Source: Candidatus Krumholzibacteriia bacterium
GTDB taxonomy: Bacteria > Krumholzibacteriota > Krumholzibacteriia > LZORAL124-64-63
NCBI GenBank assembly: GCA_030592845.1
Contig: JAUVII010000009.1
Coordinates: 1-39,574, forward strand
Length of the DNA: 39,574 nucleotides
Direction of reading: 5' to 3'
Position 1 is the stretch's first letter; the number at the start of each line of letters is the position of its first letter. Positions 37,415 to 39,574 of the stretch are shown piece by piece. The notes beneath the pieces are model-generated. The model was not told the DNA's origin. It did not search any database and saw only the letters and a program-made list of their open reading frames with translations. The position numbers were made by a program, and so were the translations under genes.

Positions 37415-37824
37415 GGGACTCCTGGTATCGCCTCGAAAGGGGCCATCAATGAGGGAGTGCAATCACCTGCGAACATTCCGTAATCGACCGCAAACTTACC
37501 GGGGTCCGGGTGGCGAGTCAAGGATTCCGCGGGAGGTTTCCGGGAATATCGTCTATGCCGGATCTGAGGGGTGAATGGCCAAAAACCGTGCGATCTGCAA
37601 TGTATCCGGGCCCTGTCCCGGGCCGGGAAAAAATGCCTCCAAACCGCCGAGACTACCGATTGACACCATCTGGAGCCCAAAACAGAGCAATTTTCACGAT
37701 CCAGCCGATGGGTCCTCTTTTTGCATAATGGATTTTGCATCGCGGTTTTGTCTTCCTGGCTGAATTTGATTATGGTGAGGGCGTTCAATTCTTTCCCGCA
37801 CCGAATTCCAGGAGGATCGCCGTC

Positions 37825-38385
37825 ATGGCCATCTTGAAGGTCGCCCGCATGGGCCACCCCGTTTTGCGGCAGAAATGCGAAGCCATCGATCCGGAAAAAA
37901 TCACCGGACCCGAGGTTCAGCGCCTCATCCGGGACTTGTTCGAAACGATGGGTGAATACAACGGGGTGGGTTTGGCCGCCCCCCAGGTCCATATGCCGGT
38001 TCGGCTGTGTATCGCCGGCGGTGAAGTGGACGACGAAGGCCGCAACAATTACCGGATCCTGATCAATCCTGAGATCACGGTTCTGGACGAGGATGACCGA
38101 CTGGGCATGTACGAGGGCTGTCTCTCGCTGCCGGGTTTGCGGGGTTGGGTCGAAAGGCCGGCTTCGATAAAGGTCACCGCCTGGAATGAAAAAGGGGAGA
38201 AGATCGACTTCGCCCTGGAGGGATTCCCGGCCGTCGTGATCCAGCACGAATGCGATCACCTGGACGGGATCCTGTACGTGGACAGGATCGAGGATATGAC
38301 GAAGTTCGCCTACGAGCAGGAAGCGGAACGTTTCCTGGACACGGTGGGCGAAGACATGGAAGCAGAAGAGGAGCCCGCCGGCTGA
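37825..38385 (+). CDS. def: Peptide deformylase
   Basis: GVGLAAPQ, EGCLSLPG, QHECDHLDG. Confidence 0.96.
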   Translation: MAILKVARMGHPVLRQKCEAIDPEKITGPEVQRLIRDLFETMGEYNGVGLAAPQVHMPVRLCIAGGEVDDEGRNNYRILINPEITVLDEDDRLGMYEGCLSLPGLRGWVERPASIKVTAWNEKGEKIDFALEGFPAVVIQHECDHLDGILYVDRIEDMTKFAYEQEAERFLDTVGEDMEAEEEPAG

Positions 38386-38437
38386 TCCGCTGGTGATCCG
38401 AAGCAGGCTCTTCGCCACCGGCAAGGAGAGCCTGGGA

Positions 38438-38815
38438 ATGGACAACATCCTGCACAAGACCATCAACGCATTCAATCGTCGGGATTATATTGAAGCGGTT
38501 CGCCAGTCCTCCGAGGGCTTGGCCCTGGCCAAGGGACGGGACGAAGCCTTCTGGATGGGCCTTTTGGACGCCTGCGAAGGTTACGAGCATCTGGCGGGCA
38601 ACCGCATGCTGAAGGCCGAGACCAAACTGGTCGCCTCCATGCAGAAGCTCCGGAATTTCGGCTTCCGCTACAATGACTTCGAAGTCACCGCGGCCCTGGC
38701 CGGGATTCGTGGTGCGGTGGAGGAAATCCGCGCGGTCCGGATGGACCCGAAGAAGATATTCGACGTAAGCCTGCTGCCCCAGCTGCGTCTGGCGGCAAAA
38801 GCGGACATCCACTAG
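38438..38815 (+). CDS. DUF309-like small helical protein
   Basis: INAFNRRDYIEAVRQSSEGLALAKG...LLDACEGYEHLAGNRMLKAETKLVASM; SD aaggag upstream of ATG 38438. Confidence 0.5.
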   Translation: MDNILHKTINAFNRRDYIEAVRQSSEGLALAKGRDEAFWMGLLDACEGYEHLAGNRMLKAETKLVASMQKLRNFGFRYNDFEVTAALAGIRGAVEEIRAVRMDPKKIFDVSLLPQLRLAAKADIH

Positions 38816-38819
38816 CAGG

Positions 38820-39574
38820 CTAATCCTCCGGCGCCCCTGGATCATCGGGTCCAAGGGCGCAGCCGAGGATGGCCAGATAGATCAGCATGGACTCCGCGTC
38901 CCCGAAATACCACTCGGTCATTCCCGCGATATAGAAACTGACCCAGGCTCCCACCGCGCCCAGCACCCAGCCGGATTGGGCCGGGAAAAGAGGCCGGTCT
39001 TTTGGGCCCCGCCGCAGGGACCGCCATTTCCTGATCAGGTACCACAACCCCGCGAATACGAACGCCTGCCCGAAAATCAGTCCCGGGATTCCCCAGATAA
39101 CGGCCATCTGAACGAGGTTGTTGTGTAGATGGCCGAAGTAGTGGTCGTCGGCGCTGGTGTAGTAGTCGGGGGAGATTTCCTCGAGGCCGCGGTCGCCCAC
39201 GCCGGTGATGGGATGGGCCTTGACCATTTCCAGGCCGCCGCCCCACATCTCCAGGCGCCATCTGGTGTTGTCCCCCTCCATGACGTACTGGGGATTGACG
39301 CGGCTCCACATGCGTTCCGACAGCAGGTTTTCGCCGAAGAGGGCCAGGACCGCGGTGGCTAGCAACAGCAATCCCAGGAACATCCCGAACACTTTCGGCC
39401 TGGCCAACAGCAGCATGAGGGCCAGTCCGACCAGCAGACCCAGTTGGGCGCTGCGGGTCATGGTCATGATGATGCCCAGAACCACAGGTATTAACGCGAT
39501 GGCGATGATGACCTTAATCTTGCGGCCGATCCCCGGAACGATCAGGAACCCGACGGCGACCAGGATGGCCATCA
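38820..39574 (-). CDS. O-antigen ligase-like (Wzy/WaaL) membrane protein, 5' part outside window
   Basis: MTRSAQLGLLVGLALMLLLARPK, RLEMWGGGLEMVKAHPITGVGDRGLEEI, HLHNNLVQMAVIWGIPGLI. Confidence 0.8.
   Translation of the reverse strand, partial: MAILVAVGFLIVPGIGRKIKVIIAIALIPVVLGIIMTMTRSAQLGLLVGLALMLLLARPKVFGMFLGLLLLATAVLALFGENLLSERMWSRVNPQYVMEGDNTRWRLEMWGGGLEMVKAHPITGVGDRGLEEISPDYYTSADDHYFGHLHNNLVQMAVIWGIPGLIFGQAFVFAGLWYLIRKWRSLRRGPKDRPLFPAQSGWVLGAVGAWVSFYIAGMTEWYFGDAESMLIYLAILGCALGPDDPGAPED

Overview
The window is dominated by a [NiFe]-hydrogenase locus of the membrane-bound Hyb (group 1c-like) type in a high-GC bacterium. The structural operon is on the + strand: Tat-exported small subunit, HybA-like ferredoxin, HybB/NrfD-like membrane subunit, large subunit, maturation protease and a small membrane protein. 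The maturation genes are on the - strand: hypE-hypD-hypC, and hypF-hypB-hypA with a His-rich Ni/Co-type transporter. A second hypC, a Rieske protein and an SDR/epimerase fused to a helical domain form a - strand cluster convergent to the structural operon. Flanking genes encode outer-membrane proteins, lipoproteins, an MFS transporter, an HD protein, a ferredoxin, an HtrA/DegP protease, a PKD-containing subtilase, a tandem adenylate kinase, a TlpA-like protein, an MsbA-like ABC transporter, a Na/Pi cotransporter with a PhoU protein, peptide deformylase and part of an O-antigen ligase. The most unexplained signals are non-coding: (i) a 37-bp/28-nt-loop inverted repeat between the large-subunit and protease genes; (ii) a candidate ~230-nt structured RNA on the - strand just upstream of the small-subunit gene, with promoter-like and terminator sequences; (iii) a ~450-bp ORF-free region full of inverted repeats upstream of the Ni-transporter/hypA/hypB/hypF run. 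I saw no tRNA, rRNA, CRISPR array, transposase or integrase. All calls come from reading the sequence; no database search or folding was run.
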